DNA of 64,000 nucleotides from Frigoribacterium sp. CFBP 13712 (GCF_014842255.1 NZ_JACYVH010000002.1:296519-360518), one strand, 5' to 3'. Positions 22,237-31,341 are shown, counted from the stretch's first letter. The notes: a model not told the origin generated them from the letters alone. Numbers and translations are program-made.

Positions 22237-22282
22237 ACGACCGAGGAGGCGCGACTCACGCGAGTCGCGCCTCCTCGGTCGT
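22237..22282. terminator. Perfect 46-nt palindromic hairpin
   Basis: Two 21-nt arms are exact reverse complements around the 4-nt loop ACGC, starting 26 nt after the repeat-protein stop. Each arm contains one exact 10-mer. There is no U-run, so it may work as a GC-rich terminator or have another role. Confidence 0.75.
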
Positions 22283-22333
22283 GAACGACTACCGTCGGAG
22301 ACCCGCGAACGCGAGGATGAGTCGAGGAGAAGC

Positions 22334-23341
22334 ATGAGCACCAGCAGGATCGCCGTCGTCACCGGAGGAACCGCCGGACTCGGCCGTGCCACCGTCCGAG
22401 AGCTCGCCGCCCGCGGCTGGGACGTCGCGGTGCTCGCCCGTGGTCAGGACGGACTCGACGGGGCCGTCGCCGACGTCGAGGCCGCCGGGCGTCGCGCTCT
22501 CGGCATCCCGACGGACGTCGCCGACCGTGCGCAGGTCGAGGCCGCCGCCGATCGCGTCGAATCGGAGCTCGGGCCCATCGACCTCTGGGTGAACGACGCC
22601 ATGGTCGGGGTGTTCGGCGAGTTCCTGGACACCGACCCCGACGACTTCGAGCGGGCGACGGCCGTCAACTACTTCGGCTTCGTCAACGGAACCCGTGCGG
22701 CCCTCTCGCGGATGGTGCCGCGCGACAGCGGTCACGTGATCCAGGTCGGCTCGGCGCTGGCGCACCGCGGCATCCCCCTGCAGGCCGCATACTGCGCCGC
22801 GAAGCACGCCGTCCAGGGCTTCACGGAGTCGGTGACCACCGAGCTGCTGCACAACAAGAGCGCGGTCCGCATCTCGACGGTCGACATGCCGGCGCTGAAC
22901 ACCATCCAGTTCAACTGGGTCCGCACGGATCTGCCCGACCACCCGATGCCCGTCGCGCCGATCTTCGAACCCGAGGTCGGGGCCCGGGCCATCGCCGCCG
23001 TCGCCGAGAAGCCGCGTCGCCGGTCGTGGATCGGCGAGCCGACGCTGGGGACGGTCATGGGCAACCGCCTCGCCGCGGGCGTGATGGACGTGTTCCTGGC
23101 CAAGACCGGCTACTCGGGTCAGCAGGCGCCCCAGAAGAAGGAGCCGATGCTGCCCGACAACCTCTACGAGCCCACGGCCGGCGACCACGGGGCGCGAGGC
23201 ATCTTCAGCGATCAGGCCCATTCGACGAGCCCCCAGGTCTGGTACACCGAGCACCGCGTCATCGGTCGCGGTCTCGCGGTCGCGGCCGCCCTCGGTGCCG
23301 GATTCGCGACCGTCCGGGCGGTGTCGGGGCGTCGCCGATGA
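22334..23341 (+). CDS. Short-chain dehydrogenase/reductase, first gene of an SDR-FAD-SRPBCC operon
   Basis: NAD(P)-dependent oxidoreductase (335 aa). The nucleotide motif TGGTAGLG is at residues 10-17 and the catalytic set is Ser140, Tyr153 and Lys157 in the expected spacing. The usual NNAG is replaced by VNDAM. After the core fold there are about 90 extra residues, ending in a hydrophobic segment (GLAVAAALGAGFATV) and RRR that may tether the enzyme to the membrane. A GAGGAG ribosome site precedes the ATG. The stop overlaps the next gene (ATGA). Substrate is unknown; the operon suggests a lipid or aromatic compound. Confidence 0.88.
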   Translation: MSTSRIAVVTGGTAGLGRATVRELAARGWDVAVLARGQDGLDGAVADVEAAGRRALGIPTDVADRAQVEAAADRVESELGPIDLWVNDAMVGVFGEFLDTDPDDFERATAVNYFGFVNGTRAALSRMVPRDSGHVIQVGSALAHRGIPLQAAYCAAKHAVQGFTESVTTELLHNKSAVRISTVDMPALNTIQFNWVRTDLPDHPMPVAPIFEPEVGARAIAAVAEKPRRRSWIGEPTLGTVMGNRLAAGVMDVFLAKTGYSGQQAPQKKEPMLPDNLYEPTAGDHGARGIFSDQAHSTSPQVWYTEHRVIGRGLAVAAALGAGFATVRAVSGRRR

Positions 23342-24804
23342 GCCGGCCCTACGACGCATCGGTCGTCGGGGCGGGTCCCAACGGGCTGGCCGCGGCGGTG
23401 GTGCTCGCTCGGGCGGGGCTCAAGGTGCAGCTCGTGGAGCGGGCGTCGACCATCGGCGGCGGCACGCGCACGGCCGAGCTGACCCTGCCCGGCTTCCGCC
23501 ACGACATCTGCTCCGCCGTGCACCCGATGGCCATGGCCTCGGGGTTCTTCCGGCGGTGGGGGCTCGAGCAGCGCGTCGAGATGATCGTGCCCGAGATCTC
23601 GTACGCGCATCCCGTCGACGGAGGCACCGCGGGTGTGGCGTACCGCGACCTCGAGCGGACGGTCGCCGGTCTCGGGGTGGACGGGCCGACCTGGCGCCGC
23701 ATGTTCGGCCGCCTCGTCGACCTCGAGGACGAGATCTCGCAGTTCACGCTGTCGCCCATCCTGCAGGTGCCCAGGCACCCCGGCACGGTGGTGGAGTTCG
23801 GCCTGCGCATCCTCGCCCAGGGCGGCCCCTGGTGGGACGCCGGGCTGAAGACGCGCGAGGCGACGGCCCTGCTCGCCGGCGTCATGGCCCACGCCATCCG
23901 TCCGATGCCGAGCCTGTCCGCCTCCGCCGCCGGTCTGACCCTCGCCGTGCACGGGCATGGGCGGGGCTGGGCTCTGCCTCGCGGCGGCAGCCAGTCGATC
24001 GCCGATGCGCTCGCGGCCGACCTCGTGGCGCACGGCGGGGTGATCGAGACCGACACGGAGATCACCGACCTCGGGCAGCTCGACAGCGACGTCGCACTGC
24101 TGGACGTGACGCCCCGGCAGCTGATCTCGATGGCCGGCGCGCGCCTCCCCGACGGCTATCGTCGTCGCCTCGAGCGGTTCCGCTACGGCGGGGGAGCGTC
24201 GAAGGTCGACTTCGCGCTCAGCGGCCCGGTGCCCTGGGCGGTCGACGCCCTGCGGGGGTCCCCGACGGTGCACCTCGGCGGCGATCGGGCCGACGTGGCC
24301 CGCGCCGAGCACGACGTGGCCAGGGGGCGGCACTCCGACGACCCGTTCGTGCTCGTCGTGCAGCCGAGCGTCGTCGACGACACGCGCGCTCCGAGCGGGC
24401 AGCACTCGCTCTGGACGTACGCGCACGTGCCGTCGGGCAGCACCCGCGACATGACCGAGGTCATCACGGCGCAGATCGAGCGCTTCGCCCCGGGCTTCCG
24501 CGACGTGGTGCTCGCGTCGCACTCGTACAGCGCCGACGAGCTCGAGGCCCACGATCCGAACTACATCGGCGGCGACATCGCCTCGGGTGCGCCGAGCCTC
24601 AAGCAGCTCGTCGTGCGCCCGGTGCTGTCGACCGAGCCGTGGCGGACCCCCGTCGCCGGCGTGTACCTCGCGTCGTCGTCGGTGCCGCCCGGGCCGAGCG
24701 TGCACGGGATGGGCGGCGCCTACGCCGCCCGCAGCGCCCTCCGGCACGAGTTCGGCATCACCGACCTGCCCCATCTGGGACCCGACCGGGGGGAGCCGGC
24801 ATGA
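23338..24804 (+). CDS. Phytoene-desaturase-like FAD oxidoreductase
   Basis: Flavin-dependent oxidoreductase of 488 aa. The N-terminal dinucleotide fold is VVGAGPNGLAAAVVLARAGL (residues 9-28), followed by ERASTIGGGTRT. The C-terminal FAD-binding segment is GVYLASSSVPPGPSVHGMGG. This pattern matches the NAD(P)/FAD oxidoreductases related to CrtI and amine oxidases. No carotenoid genes are nearby, so carotenoid desaturation is not implied. It overlaps both neighbours by 4 nt, so the three proteins probably act on one pathway. Confidence 0.88.
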   Translation: MSRPYDASVVGAGPNGLAAAVVLARAGLKVQLVERASTIGGGTRTAELTLPGFRHDICSAVHPMAMASGFFRRWGLEQRVEMIVPEISYAHPVDGGTAGVAYRDLERTVAGLGVDGPTWRRMFGRLVDLEDEISQFTLSPILQVPRHPGTVVEFGLRILAQGGPWWDAGLKTREATALLAGVMAHAIRPMPSLSASAAGLTLAVHGHGRGWALPRGGSQSIADALAADLVAHGGVIETDTEITDLGQLDSDVALLDVTPRQLISMAGARLPDGYRRRLERFRYGGGASKVDFALSGPVPWAVDALRGSPTVHLGGDRADVARAEHDVARGRHSDDPFVLVVQPSVVDDTRAPSGQHSLWTYAHVPSGSTRDMTEVITAQIERFAPGFRDVVLASHSYSADELEAHDPNYIGGDIASGAPSLKQLVVRPVLSTEPWRTPVAGVYLASSSVPPGPSVHGMGGAYAARSALRHEFGITDLPHLGPDRGEPA

Positions 24805-25250
24805 GCATCGAGGAGCGATTCATGGACGCATCGCCCGAGGACGTCTTCGCGATCCTGCGCGACGGCTGGTCGTACCCGAGCTGGGTCGTCGGGGCGTCGC
24901 GAGTGCGCGATGTGGAGCCCGCGTGGCCGGAGGCCGGCTCGAAGATCAGCCATTCGGTCGGCGTCTGGCCCGCGGTGATCGACGACTCGACGAGCATCGT
25001 CGAGTGGGACCCGCCCCGTCGCGTCGTCATGATCGCGCGCGGCTGGCCCCTGGGGGAGGCGCGGGTCGGGTTCGCGGTCAAGCCCATCTCGGGCGGTTCG
25101 CACGTCACCATGACGGAGGACGCGGTGTCCGGCCCGGGGACCCTCGTGCCGAGACCGCTGCAGAACGTCATGCTCAAGCACCGCAATCGCGAGACGCTGC
25201 AGCGGCTGGCCTGGCTGGCCGAGGGGCGACGGGACGGCAAGGCCGACTAG
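24801..25250 (+). CDS. SRPBCC family protein (START-like fold)
   Basis: Small (149 aa) protein predicted to have the helix-grip SRPBCC fold that binds hydrophobic ligands. The N-terminus ERFMDASPEDVFAILRDGWSYPSWVVGASRV is typical: strand, helix and then a W-x-x-W-V-x-G segment. It is the last gene of the coupled SDR-FAD operon and may bind or cyclise its substrate. No catalytic residues can be assigned. Confidence 0.82.
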   Translation: MSIEERFMDASPEDVFAILRDGWSYPSWVVGASRVRDVEPAWPEAGSKISHSVGVWPAVIDDSTSIVEWDPPRRVVMIARGWPLGEARVGFAVKPISGGSHVTMTEDAVSGPGTLVPRPLQNVMLKHRNRETLQRLAWLAEGRRDGKAD

Positions 25251-25351
25251 ATCGGGTCTCGCCGCCCCCGGGTGCCCGGGGCCCCGAGCGCGGGATGCCC
25301 CCGGGCCGGAGCTCAGGATGCCCCAGGCGAGGATGCCCGGGGCGCTCGCGG
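25251..25351. other. GC-rich convergent spacer with repeated GGATGCCC
   Basis: The gap between two convergent operons contains three copies of GGATGCCC, two CCCGGG-centred palindromes and potential GAGCGC/GCGCTC pairing. It probably holds the terminators of both operons, but no clean stem plus U-run is visible. Confidence 0.4.
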
Positions 25352-27034
25352 TCAGTGACCGAGCAGCTCGTCGCGCACCTTGCGGCGCAGCACCTTGCCG
25401 ATCAGCGAGGCCGGCAGGGCGTCGACGACGACGATGCGTCGCGGCACCTTGTAGGGCGTGAGGTGCTTGCGGGCGAAGGCACGCAGCTCGGCGACGTCGA
25501 CCTCGGCACCGGGGGAGACGACGATCGCCGCGGCGACCTGCTCGCCGCCGGGGCTCGGCATGCCGACCACGGCCGCGTCGACGACGCCTTCGAAGCGCGT
25601 CAGGACCTCTTCGACCTCGGAGGGCGCGACGTTGAACCCACCGGTGATGATGAGCTCCTTGATGCGGTCGACGACGCGCACGAAGCCGTCGTCGTCGACG
25701 GTGACGATGTCTCCGGTGCGGAACCAGTCGCCGTCGACGAAGACCTCGCTCGTGGCCTGCGGCTTGCGGTAGTAGCCGGTGAACACCTGGGGGCCGCGCA
25801 CGATCAGCTCGCCTGACTCGCCGGGGGCGACGTCGACCGTCGGCTGGTCGGGGTCGACGACCCGCACCTCCGTGCTCGGCAGCGGGAGCCCCACGGTGCC
25901 GGCGCGGCGGGTCGGCCCGACGGGATTGGCCATCAGCACGGGCGAGCACTCGGAGAGCCCGTAGCCCTCGACCAGCCAGCCGCCGGACTCGGCCTCCCAC
26001 GGCTCGACGACCTCGGCGGACAGGGGCATGGCGCCCGAGATCGCGACCTCGACGCCGCGCAGCGAGACGCCGGCGTCGTCGGCCGCCTTGCGGAGGCGCG
26101 TGTAGATCGGCGGGACGGCCGGCAGGAAGGTCGGCGGTCGCTTCTTCATGACCTTGAGGACGAGCGCCGGGTCGAAGGCGGGGAACAGCACGAGGCGCGC
26201 CCCCATGCTCATCGCGAAGGTCAGGCAGAGCGTCAGGCCGTAGGCGTGGAACATCGGCAGGACGGCGTAGACGGTGCACGCGCCCTGCTCGATGGTCGGC
26301 ACCCAGGCCCGTGACTGCGCCGCGTTCGAGAGCAGGTTGCGGTGCGTCAGCTGCGCGCCCTTCGGCGTGCCGGTGGTGCCGCTCGTGTACTGGATGACCG
26401 CGAGGTCGTCGGTCTCGGGGCGGGGGTGCTTGGAGCGGATCGGGCGCGAGCCGACGACGTCCTCCCACGGGGTCGTGCCACGGACCGGCGCGAAGAGGCG
26501 CTCGCGGGACTCGCGTGCCTTGGCGATCGGCAGACGGAGGGCCAGCCGGGTGCCGAACGGCATCGCCTTCGTCACGTCGACCGAGACGACGTGGTCGACC
26601 GCGACGTCGTCGGGGAACGCCTGGATCGTGTCGACGACCTTGTTCCAGGCGATGGCGATCTTGGCGCCGTGGTCTTCGAACTGGTGACGCAGCTCGCGCG
26701 GCGTGTAGAGCGGGTTGTGCTCGACGACCACGGCGCCGAGACGCAGGACGGCGTAGAACGCGACGACGTGCTGCGGGCCGTTCGGCAGCACGAGGGCCAC
26801 GGTGTCGCCGTGGCCCACTCCGAGCTTCCGCAGGCCCTCGGCCGCACGCGCGATCTGCTCGACGAGCTCGGTGTACGAGGTCGTGGCCCCGAAGTACTCG
26901 AGCGCCACCGCCTTCGGGTAGCGCTTCGCGCTGCCGTCCACCAGGTCGAGGAGAGAGCCCGTGACGGGCTCGATCTCGTGCGGGACGCCGGGGGCGTACG
27001 AGTCAAGCCAGGGACGCGGGGTCTCGATGGTCAC
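25352..27034 (-). CDS. Long-chain fatty-acid-CoA ligase (paralogue 1)
   Basis: Acyl-adenylate-forming enzyme of 560 aa that activates a carboxylic acid with ATP and joins it to CoA. Motifs: P-loop YTSGTTGTPKGAQLTHRN, the A5 motif VEGYGLSE, A8 region FRTGDI and VDRIKELIITGGFNVAPSEVE, and the catalytic lysine in LIGKVLRR near the C-terminus. Its start is GTG, 6 nt after a TAGAGT box. It is strikingly similar along its whole length to the ligase at 29.6-31.3 kb. Chain-length preference cannot be read from the sequence. Confidence 0.94.
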   Translation of the reverse strand: MTIETPRPWLDSYAPGVPHEIEPVTGSLLDLVDGSAKRYPKAVALEYFGATTSYTELVEQIARAAEGLRKLGVGHGDTVALVLPNGPQHVVAFYAVLRLGAVVVEHNPLYTPRELRHQFEDHGAKIAIAWNKVVDTIQAFPDDVAVDHVVSVDVTKAMPFGTRLALRLPIAKARESRERLFAPVRGTTPWEDVVGSRPIRSKHPRPETDDLAVIQYTSGTTGTPKGAQLTHRNLLSNAAQSRAWVPTIEQGACTVYAVLPMFHAYGLTLCLTFAMSMGARLVLFPAFDPALVLKVMKKRPPTFLPAVPPIYTRLRKAADDAGVSLRGVEVAISGAMPLSAEVVEPWEAESGGWLVEGYGLSECSPVLMANPVGPTRRAGTVGLPLPSTEVRVVDPDQPTVDVAPGESGELIVRGPQVFTGYYRKPQATSEVFVDGDWFRTGDIVTVDDDGFVRVVDRIKELIITGGFNVAPSEVEEVLTRFEGVVDAAVVGMPSPGGEQVAAAIVVSPGAEVDVAELRAFARKHLTPYKVPRRIVVVDALPASLIGKVLRRKVRDELLGH

Positions 27035-27040
27035 CCTCTC

Positions 27041-27046
27041 ACTCTA
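27041..27046 (-). promoter_or_regulatory. -10 box TAGAGT of acyl-CoA ligase 1 (leaderless)
   Basis: TAGAGT on the minus strand is separated by 6 nt from the GTG start. The intervening GAGAGG looks like a ribosome site but lies too close to function as one. Confidence 0.55.
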
Positions 27047-27167
27047 GGGCGAACGAGGCCGTTCGATCGTGCGCGTCGTGCAGCGACGCGGGGAAGAGGC
27101 ACCTGGACGTCTTCCAGACGGGCGGGCGTTGGATCGGGGGGACCCGCACCCCGACGAGAGGAACACC

Positions 27168-27986
27168 GTGAGCAAGGTCTGGTTCATCACCGGAGCATCC
27201 AAGGGCTTCGGCCGCGAGTGGGCCGAGGCCGCACTCGAACGAGGCGATCGCGTCGCCGGCACCGCGCGGAACCTCGACGACGTCGCCGGTCTCGTCGAGC
27301 AGTACGGCGACGCCTTCCTGCCGCTTCAGCTCGACGTCACCGACCGCGCGGCCGACATCGCCGCCGTGCAGGTGGCCGCCGAGACGTTCGGTCGTCTCGA
27401 CGTCGTCGTGAACAACGCCGGCTACGGCCACTTCGGCATGGTCGAGGAGATCAGCGAGACCGAGGCCAGGGGGCAGCTCGAGACGAATCTGTTCGGCGCC
27501 CTGTGGGTGACGCAGGCTGCTCTGCCGATCATGCGCGAGCAGGGGTCGGGCCACATCGTGCAGGTGTCCAGCATCGGCGGCATCAGCGCGTTCCCGACGG
27601 TCGGCATCTACCACGCGTCGAAGTGGGCGCTCGAGGGCATCAGCCAGTCGCTGGCGCAGGAGGTGGCGGGCTTCGGCATCCACGTCACCCTGGTCGAGCC
27701 CGGCGGGTTCAGCACCGACTGGTCGGGCCCGTCCGCGTCGCGCAGCGACGGGCTCGAGGAGTACGCCGAGGTGCGCGAGGCCGCCTCGAAGCGCCCGTCG
27801 GCCGCCGACCCGGGCGACCCGAAGGCCACCCGCGGCGCGATCCTCAAAGTCGTCGACGCCGAGCAGCCGCCCCTCCGCATCTTCTTCGGCAAGGCGCCGC
27901 TCGGCATCGCCACCAAGGACTACGAGTCGCGTCTCGCGACGTGGAACGAGTGGCAGTCCGTCTCGGTCGAGGCGCACGGCGGCTGA
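27168..27986 (+). CDS. Short-chain dehydrogenase/reductase
   Basis: NAD(P)-dependent oxidoreductase (272 aa) of the classical SDR type. TGASKGFG (8-15), NNAG (82-85), Ser135, Tyr148 and Lys152 are all in place. PGGFSTDW follows the active site as expected. Length is normal and there is no membrane segment. The GTG start has an AGAGG ribosome site 7 nt upstream. It is divergent from acyl-CoA ligase 1, and a hairpin follows the stop, so it is likely monocistronic. Substrate is unknown. Confidence 0.9.
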   Translation: MSKVWFITGASKGFGREWAEAALERGDRVAGTARNLDDVAGLVEQYGDAFLPLQLDVTDRAADIAAVQVAAETFGRLDVVVNNAGYGHFGMVEEISETEARGQLETNLFGALWVTQAALPIMREQGSGHIVQVSSIGGISAFPTVGIYHASKWALEGISQSLAQEVAGFGIHVTLVEPGGFSTDWSGPSASRSDGLEEYAEVREAASKRPSAADPGDPKATRGAILKVVDAEQPPLRIFFGKAPLGIATKDYESRLATWNEWQSVSVEAHGG

Positions 27987-28006
27987 CCCTCCGTCGCCGA
28001 CGCCCG

Positions 28007-28046
28007 CCGCGCCTCCTGCGTCTCTCGAGAGCTGCGGGAGGCGCGG
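28007..28046. terminator. Hairpin with a 10-mer arm
   Basis: A 13-bp stem with a single G-T pair encloses the inner palindrome CTCTCGAGAG. The left arm contains an exact reverse 10-mer and the right arm the one-mismatch form GGGAGGCGCG. It follows the SDR stop by about 20 nt and lacks a U-run. Confidence 0.65.
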
Positions 28047-28080
28047 TGTCCGTTCACGGGAGTCCTCAGGTCCGAGAGCG

Positions 28081-28086
28081 CATGAT
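28081..28086 (+). promoter_or_regulatory. -10 box CATGAT (leaderless)
   Basis: CATGAT is followed by 6 nt and the ATG of the MpaB-like gene, matching the leaderless spacing used elsewhere in the window. Confidence 0.4.
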
Positions 28087-28092
28087 CGGGCC

Positions 28093-29010
28093 ATGACCGA
28101 CCTCGTCTCCCCGCTGCGCGCCCGTCTGCAGCAGACCTTCAACGGGCAGGCGACGGGCACGCCGCAGTGGATGATCGACCTCGAGAAGGGCGACGACGAG
28201 GGGTTCTTCGAGCCGGGGTCGGCCGTCTGGGCCGTGCACGGGGCCAAGGCGACCATCGCCGCCGGCGTGAGGGCGCTGCTCGTCCAGGCCCTCCACCCCG
28301 GTGCGCTCGCCGGAGTGCACGACCACTCGCGCTTCAAGGAGGACCCCCTGGGGCGGCTCGCCGGGACGATCCGCTGGATCTACACGGTCACCTACGGCAG
28401 TCGGGACGCCGCGACCCAGGCGTCGAACTGGGTCTCGCGGCTGCATACGAAAGTCGTCGGGCAGTACGACGACCGTCACGGCGTCTCGCACGGTTACGCG
28501 GCCAACGACCCCGAGCTGCTCAGCTGGGTGCACATGGCCTTCGCCGACTCGTTCCTGGCCGCCTTCCATCGGTGGGGCGGGCGCGAGGTGCCCGGAGGCC
28601 CCGATGCCTACGTCCGCGAGTGGGCCGTCGCCGGCGAGCTGATGGGTGTGCCGAATCCGCCGCTGACCGTTGCCGAGATGCAGCACCAGCTGATGGACTT
28701 CGATCGCCGGGGGGTCCTCGAGCGGACCTCCCGCACCGACGACGTCGTGCGGTTCATCCGGCGTCCGCCGCTGTTCCCCGTCCTCCGGGCCGGCTACCCC
28801 CTGCTGTTCAACGGCGCGGTCGCGACGCTGCAACCCCGATTCCAGGAGCTGCTCGATCTGCGTCCGCCGCACGTCGGTCCCGTCGAGCTGCCGACCGCCG
28901 GCCCCGCCGCGGCCGTGCTGCGGGGAGTGGGCGCCGTCATGGGCCCGCGGCCGCCGGCTGAGAAGCACGCGCTGGCGCGACTCGAACGACTCGGGTGGGC
29001 ATCGGTCTGA
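28093..29010 (+). CDS. MpaB-type oxygenase (DUF2236)
   Basis: Protein of 305 aa in the DUF2236 family, which includes fungal MpaB and bacterial latex-clearing oxygenases that use a histidine-bound haem or metal. Family-like stretches are LLVQALHPGALAGVHDHSRF, DPLGRLAGTIRWIYTVTYG, SWVHMAFADSFLAAFHRWGG and the final LDLRPPH. Conserved histidines in HPGALAGVHDH and WVHM may be ligands. There is no signal peptide. The substrate is unknown; surrounding acyl-CoA ligases and SDRs suggest lipid metabolism. It ends 29 nt before the signal peptidase gene. Confidence 0.82.
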   Translation: MTDLVSPLRARLQQTFNGQATGTPQWMIDLEKGDDEGFFEPGSAVWAVHGAKATIAAGVRALLVQALHPGALAGVHDHSRFKEDPLGRLAGTIRWIYTVTYGSRDAATQASNWVSRLHTKVVGQYDDRHGVSHGYAANDPELLSWVHMAFADSFLAAFHRWGGREVPGGPDAYVREWAVAGELMGVPNPPLTVAEMQHQLMDFDRRGVLERTSRTDDVVRFIRRPPLFPVLRAGYPLLFNGAVATLQPRFQELLDLRPPHVGPVELPTAGPAAAVLRGVGAVMGPRPPAEKHALARLERLGWASV

Positions 29011-29039
29011 CCCCAGCAGGCGACTGAGAGGATGTCGTC

Positions 29040-29627
29040 GTGACCGACACCGCGCCTCCTCGTCCCCATCGACCGTTCCGCCTCCTGCGCGACGTCGTCG
29101 TGATCGTGCTGATCGCCCTGCTCGTCTCGTGGGGCGTCCGCACGTATCTGGTGCGGTCGTTCTACATCCCGTCCGCGTCGATGGAGAACACGCTGATGAT
29201 CGGCGACCGGCTGGTCGTCAACGTGCTCGCCTCGAACGCGATGCCGCTGCACCACGGCGACATCGTCGTCTTCGAGGATCCGGGCGGCTGGCTGCCGGGG
29301 GAGCCGGGTCAGGACCTCGTCAAGCGCGTCATCGGTCTGCCGGGCGACACCGTCTCGTGCTGCGACGCCGAGGGGCGCGTGCTCGTCAACGGCGAGCCGA
29401 TCGACGAGCCGTACATCACGGTGCCCTCGGGCGACCCGGCGTCGCTGACGCCCTTCGACGTCACCGTGCCCGAGGGGGCGCTGTGGGTCCTCGGCGACAA
29501 CCGCGAGGACTCCGCCGACTCGCGGGCGCACCAGAGCGGGCCCTACGCGGGGTTCGTCCCGGAGGAGAACGTCGTCGGCCGGGCCTTCGTGGTGTTCTGG
29601 CCGTTCGACCGGGCCCGCTGGCTCTAG
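29040..29627 (+). CDS. Signal peptidase I
   Basis: Membrane serine protease that removes signal peptides outside the cytoplasmic membrane. The 195-aa product has one N-terminal helix (about 17-31). The Ser/Lys dyad is Ser47 in PSASMENT and Lys95 in DLVKRVIGLPGD. The box GDNREDSADSRA completes the family set. Length is typical for an actinobacterial enzyme. It is not in the usual rplS-lepB-rnhB neighbourhood, so it may be a second, specialised copy. Start GTG follows a GAGGAT box by 6 nt. Confidence 0.94.
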   Translation: MTDTAPPRPHRPFRLLRDVVVIVLIALLVSWGVRTYLVRSFYIPSASMENTLMIGDRLVVNVLASNAMPLHHGDIVVFEDPGGWLPGEPGQDLVKRVIGLPGDTVSCCDAEGRVLVNGEPIDEPYITVPSGDPASLTPFDVTVPEGALWVLGDNREDSADSRAHQSGPYAGFVPEENVVGRAFVVFWPFDRARWL

Positions 29628-29646
29628 TCGTGCCGGGACGTCCCGT

Positions 29647-31341
29647 CTAGCCCGCGGCGATGAGGCTGTCGCGGACCTGCCGACGCAGCACCTTGCCGAT
29701 CAGCGACTTGGGCAGCTCGTCGACCACGACGACCCGGCGCGGCACCTTGTAGGCGGCAAGGCGCCCGCGGCAGTGATCGCGCACGGCGGCCTCGTCGAGG
29801 GTCGCGCCCGCGGCCAGGACCACGGCCGCGACGACGTCCTCGCCGCCCTCGGCGCGCGGGACCCCCACCACGGCGGCCTCGGCGATGCCGTCGGCACCGA
29901 GCACGGCCTCCTCCACCTCGGACGGGGCGACGTTGAAGCCGCCCGTGACGATGAGCTCCTTGATGCGGTCGACGATGGTCACGTAGCCGTCGGCGCTCAT
30001 GCTGACGATGTCGCCGGTGCGGAACCAGCCGCCCTCGAGGAACGCCTCGGCGGTCTCGTCGGGCCGGTTCCAGTAGCCGCGGAACACCTGCGGACCACGC
30101 AGCAGCAGTTCGCCCGCTGCCCCGGGAGGCACGGGTCGGGTCGGATCGGGGGAGTCCCGGTCGACGACGATCGCCTCCGTCGACGGGAACGGCACCCCGA
30201 CGGTGCCGACGCGGCGGGTCGGGCCGATGGGGTTTCCGAGCGCGACGGGCGAGGTCTCGGTGAGACCGAAGCCCTCGACGAGCATGCCGCCCGTCACCCC
30301 CTCCCAGGCGGTCACGACGGAGGTCGGCAGATTCATGGCACCCGAGATGGCGAAGCGGGCCGACGACAGGTCGACGCGCTTCTCGCGGGCGCCGTCGGCG
30401 AGTCGCTGATAGATCGGCGGCACCGCCGGCAGGAATGTCGGCGGGTGCTTCTTCGCCGCCTTGAGCACGAGGTCGACGTCGAACTTCGGGAACAGCACCA
30501 GCCGCGCGCCGAGACTCATCGCGAAGGTGAGGCACAGCGTCAGCCCGTAGGCGTGGAAGAACGGCAGCACGCCGTAGACCGTCTCGGCGCCCTCGACCAG
30601 CCCCGGCACCCACGCGCGCCCCTGCTCGGCGTTGCTGCGGAGGTTGCGGTGCGTGAGGATCGCGCCCTTCGGCGACCCGGTCGTGCCGCTGGTGTACTGC
30701 AGCAGGGCGACGTCGTCGACCTCGGGCCGGGGGTGCTTCTTCTTGATCGGGCGGTTCGACAGCAGGTCGTCGAACGTCGAGTCGCCCGTCGCGCCGTCCG
30801 TCAGCGCCGCCCGCGACGACCTGGCGGCGGGCACCGGCAGCTTGAGCGCCAACCGGGTGCCGAGCGGCATGCCCTTGGTCACGTCGACCGACACGATGGT
30901 CGTCAGGCCGAGGTCGGAGGGCAGGGCGCGGAGGCGGTCGACCAGCTTGTCCCATGCGACCGCCACGGTCGCGCCGTGGTCCTCGAAGAGGTGGCGCAGC
31001 TCGCGGTCGGTGTAGAGCGGGTTGTGCTCGACGACGACGGCGCCGAGGCGCAGCACGGCGTAGAACGCGACCACGTGCTGCGGGCTGTTGGGGACGATCA
31101 GGGCGACGCGGTCTCCTCGACGCACGCCGAGCCTCCTGAGCCCCTCGGCCGCGCGCGCGATCTGGTCGCCCAGATCGCGGTACGACGTCTCGCGCCCGAA
31201 GAACTCGAGGGCCGGACGCGTGCGGTGCGCGGCCACGGCGTCGTCGATCAGGTCGACGAGGCTGCCCGTGACGGGCTCGATGTCGGCGGGGACGTCAGGA
31301 GCGTAGCTGTGCAGCCACGGGCGGTCGATCGGATCGGTCAT
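29647..31341 (-). CDS. Long-chain fatty-acid-CoA ligase (paralogue 2)
   Basis: Adenylate-forming acyl-CoA synthetase of 564 aa. It has YTSGTTGSPKGAILTHRN, VEGFGLTE, FRTGDIV, VDRIKELIVTGGFNVAPSEVE and the C-terminal catalytic lysine in LIGKVLRR. Long identical blocks shared with paralogue 1 (for example LGAVVVEHNPLYT and LTLCLTFAMS) show a lineage-level duplication. Both genes lie on the minus strand and flank the SDR-oxygenase-peptidase segment. The two may differ in substrate; the sequence does not say how. Confidence 0.94.
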   Translation of the reverse strand: MTDPIDRPWLHSYAPDVPADIEPVTGSLVDLIDDAVAAHRTRPALEFFGRETSYRDLGDQIARAAEGLRRLGVRRGDRVALIVPNSPQHVVAFYAVLRLGAVVVEHNPLYTDRELRHLFEDHGATVAVAWDKLVDRLRALPSDLGLTTIVSVDVTKGMPLGTRLALKLPVPAARSSRAALTDGATGDSTFDDLLSNRPIKKKHPRPEVDDVALLQYTSGTTGSPKGAILTHRNLRSNAEQGRAWVPGLVEGAETVYGVLPFFHAYGLTLCLTFAMSLGARLVLFPKFDVDLVLKAAKKHPPTFLPAVPPIYQRLADGAREKRVDLSSARFAISGAMNLPTSVVTAWEGVTGGMLVEGFGLTETSPVALGNPIGPTRRVGTVGVPFPSTEAIVVDRDSPDPTRPVPPGAAGELLLRGPQVFRGYWNRPDETAEAFLEGGWFRTGDIVSMSADGYVTIVDRIKELIVTGGFNVAPSEVEEAVLGADGIAEAAVVGVPRAEGGEDVVAAVVLAAGATLDEAAVRDHCRGRLAAYKVPRRVVVVDELPKSLIGKVLRRQVRDSLIAAG

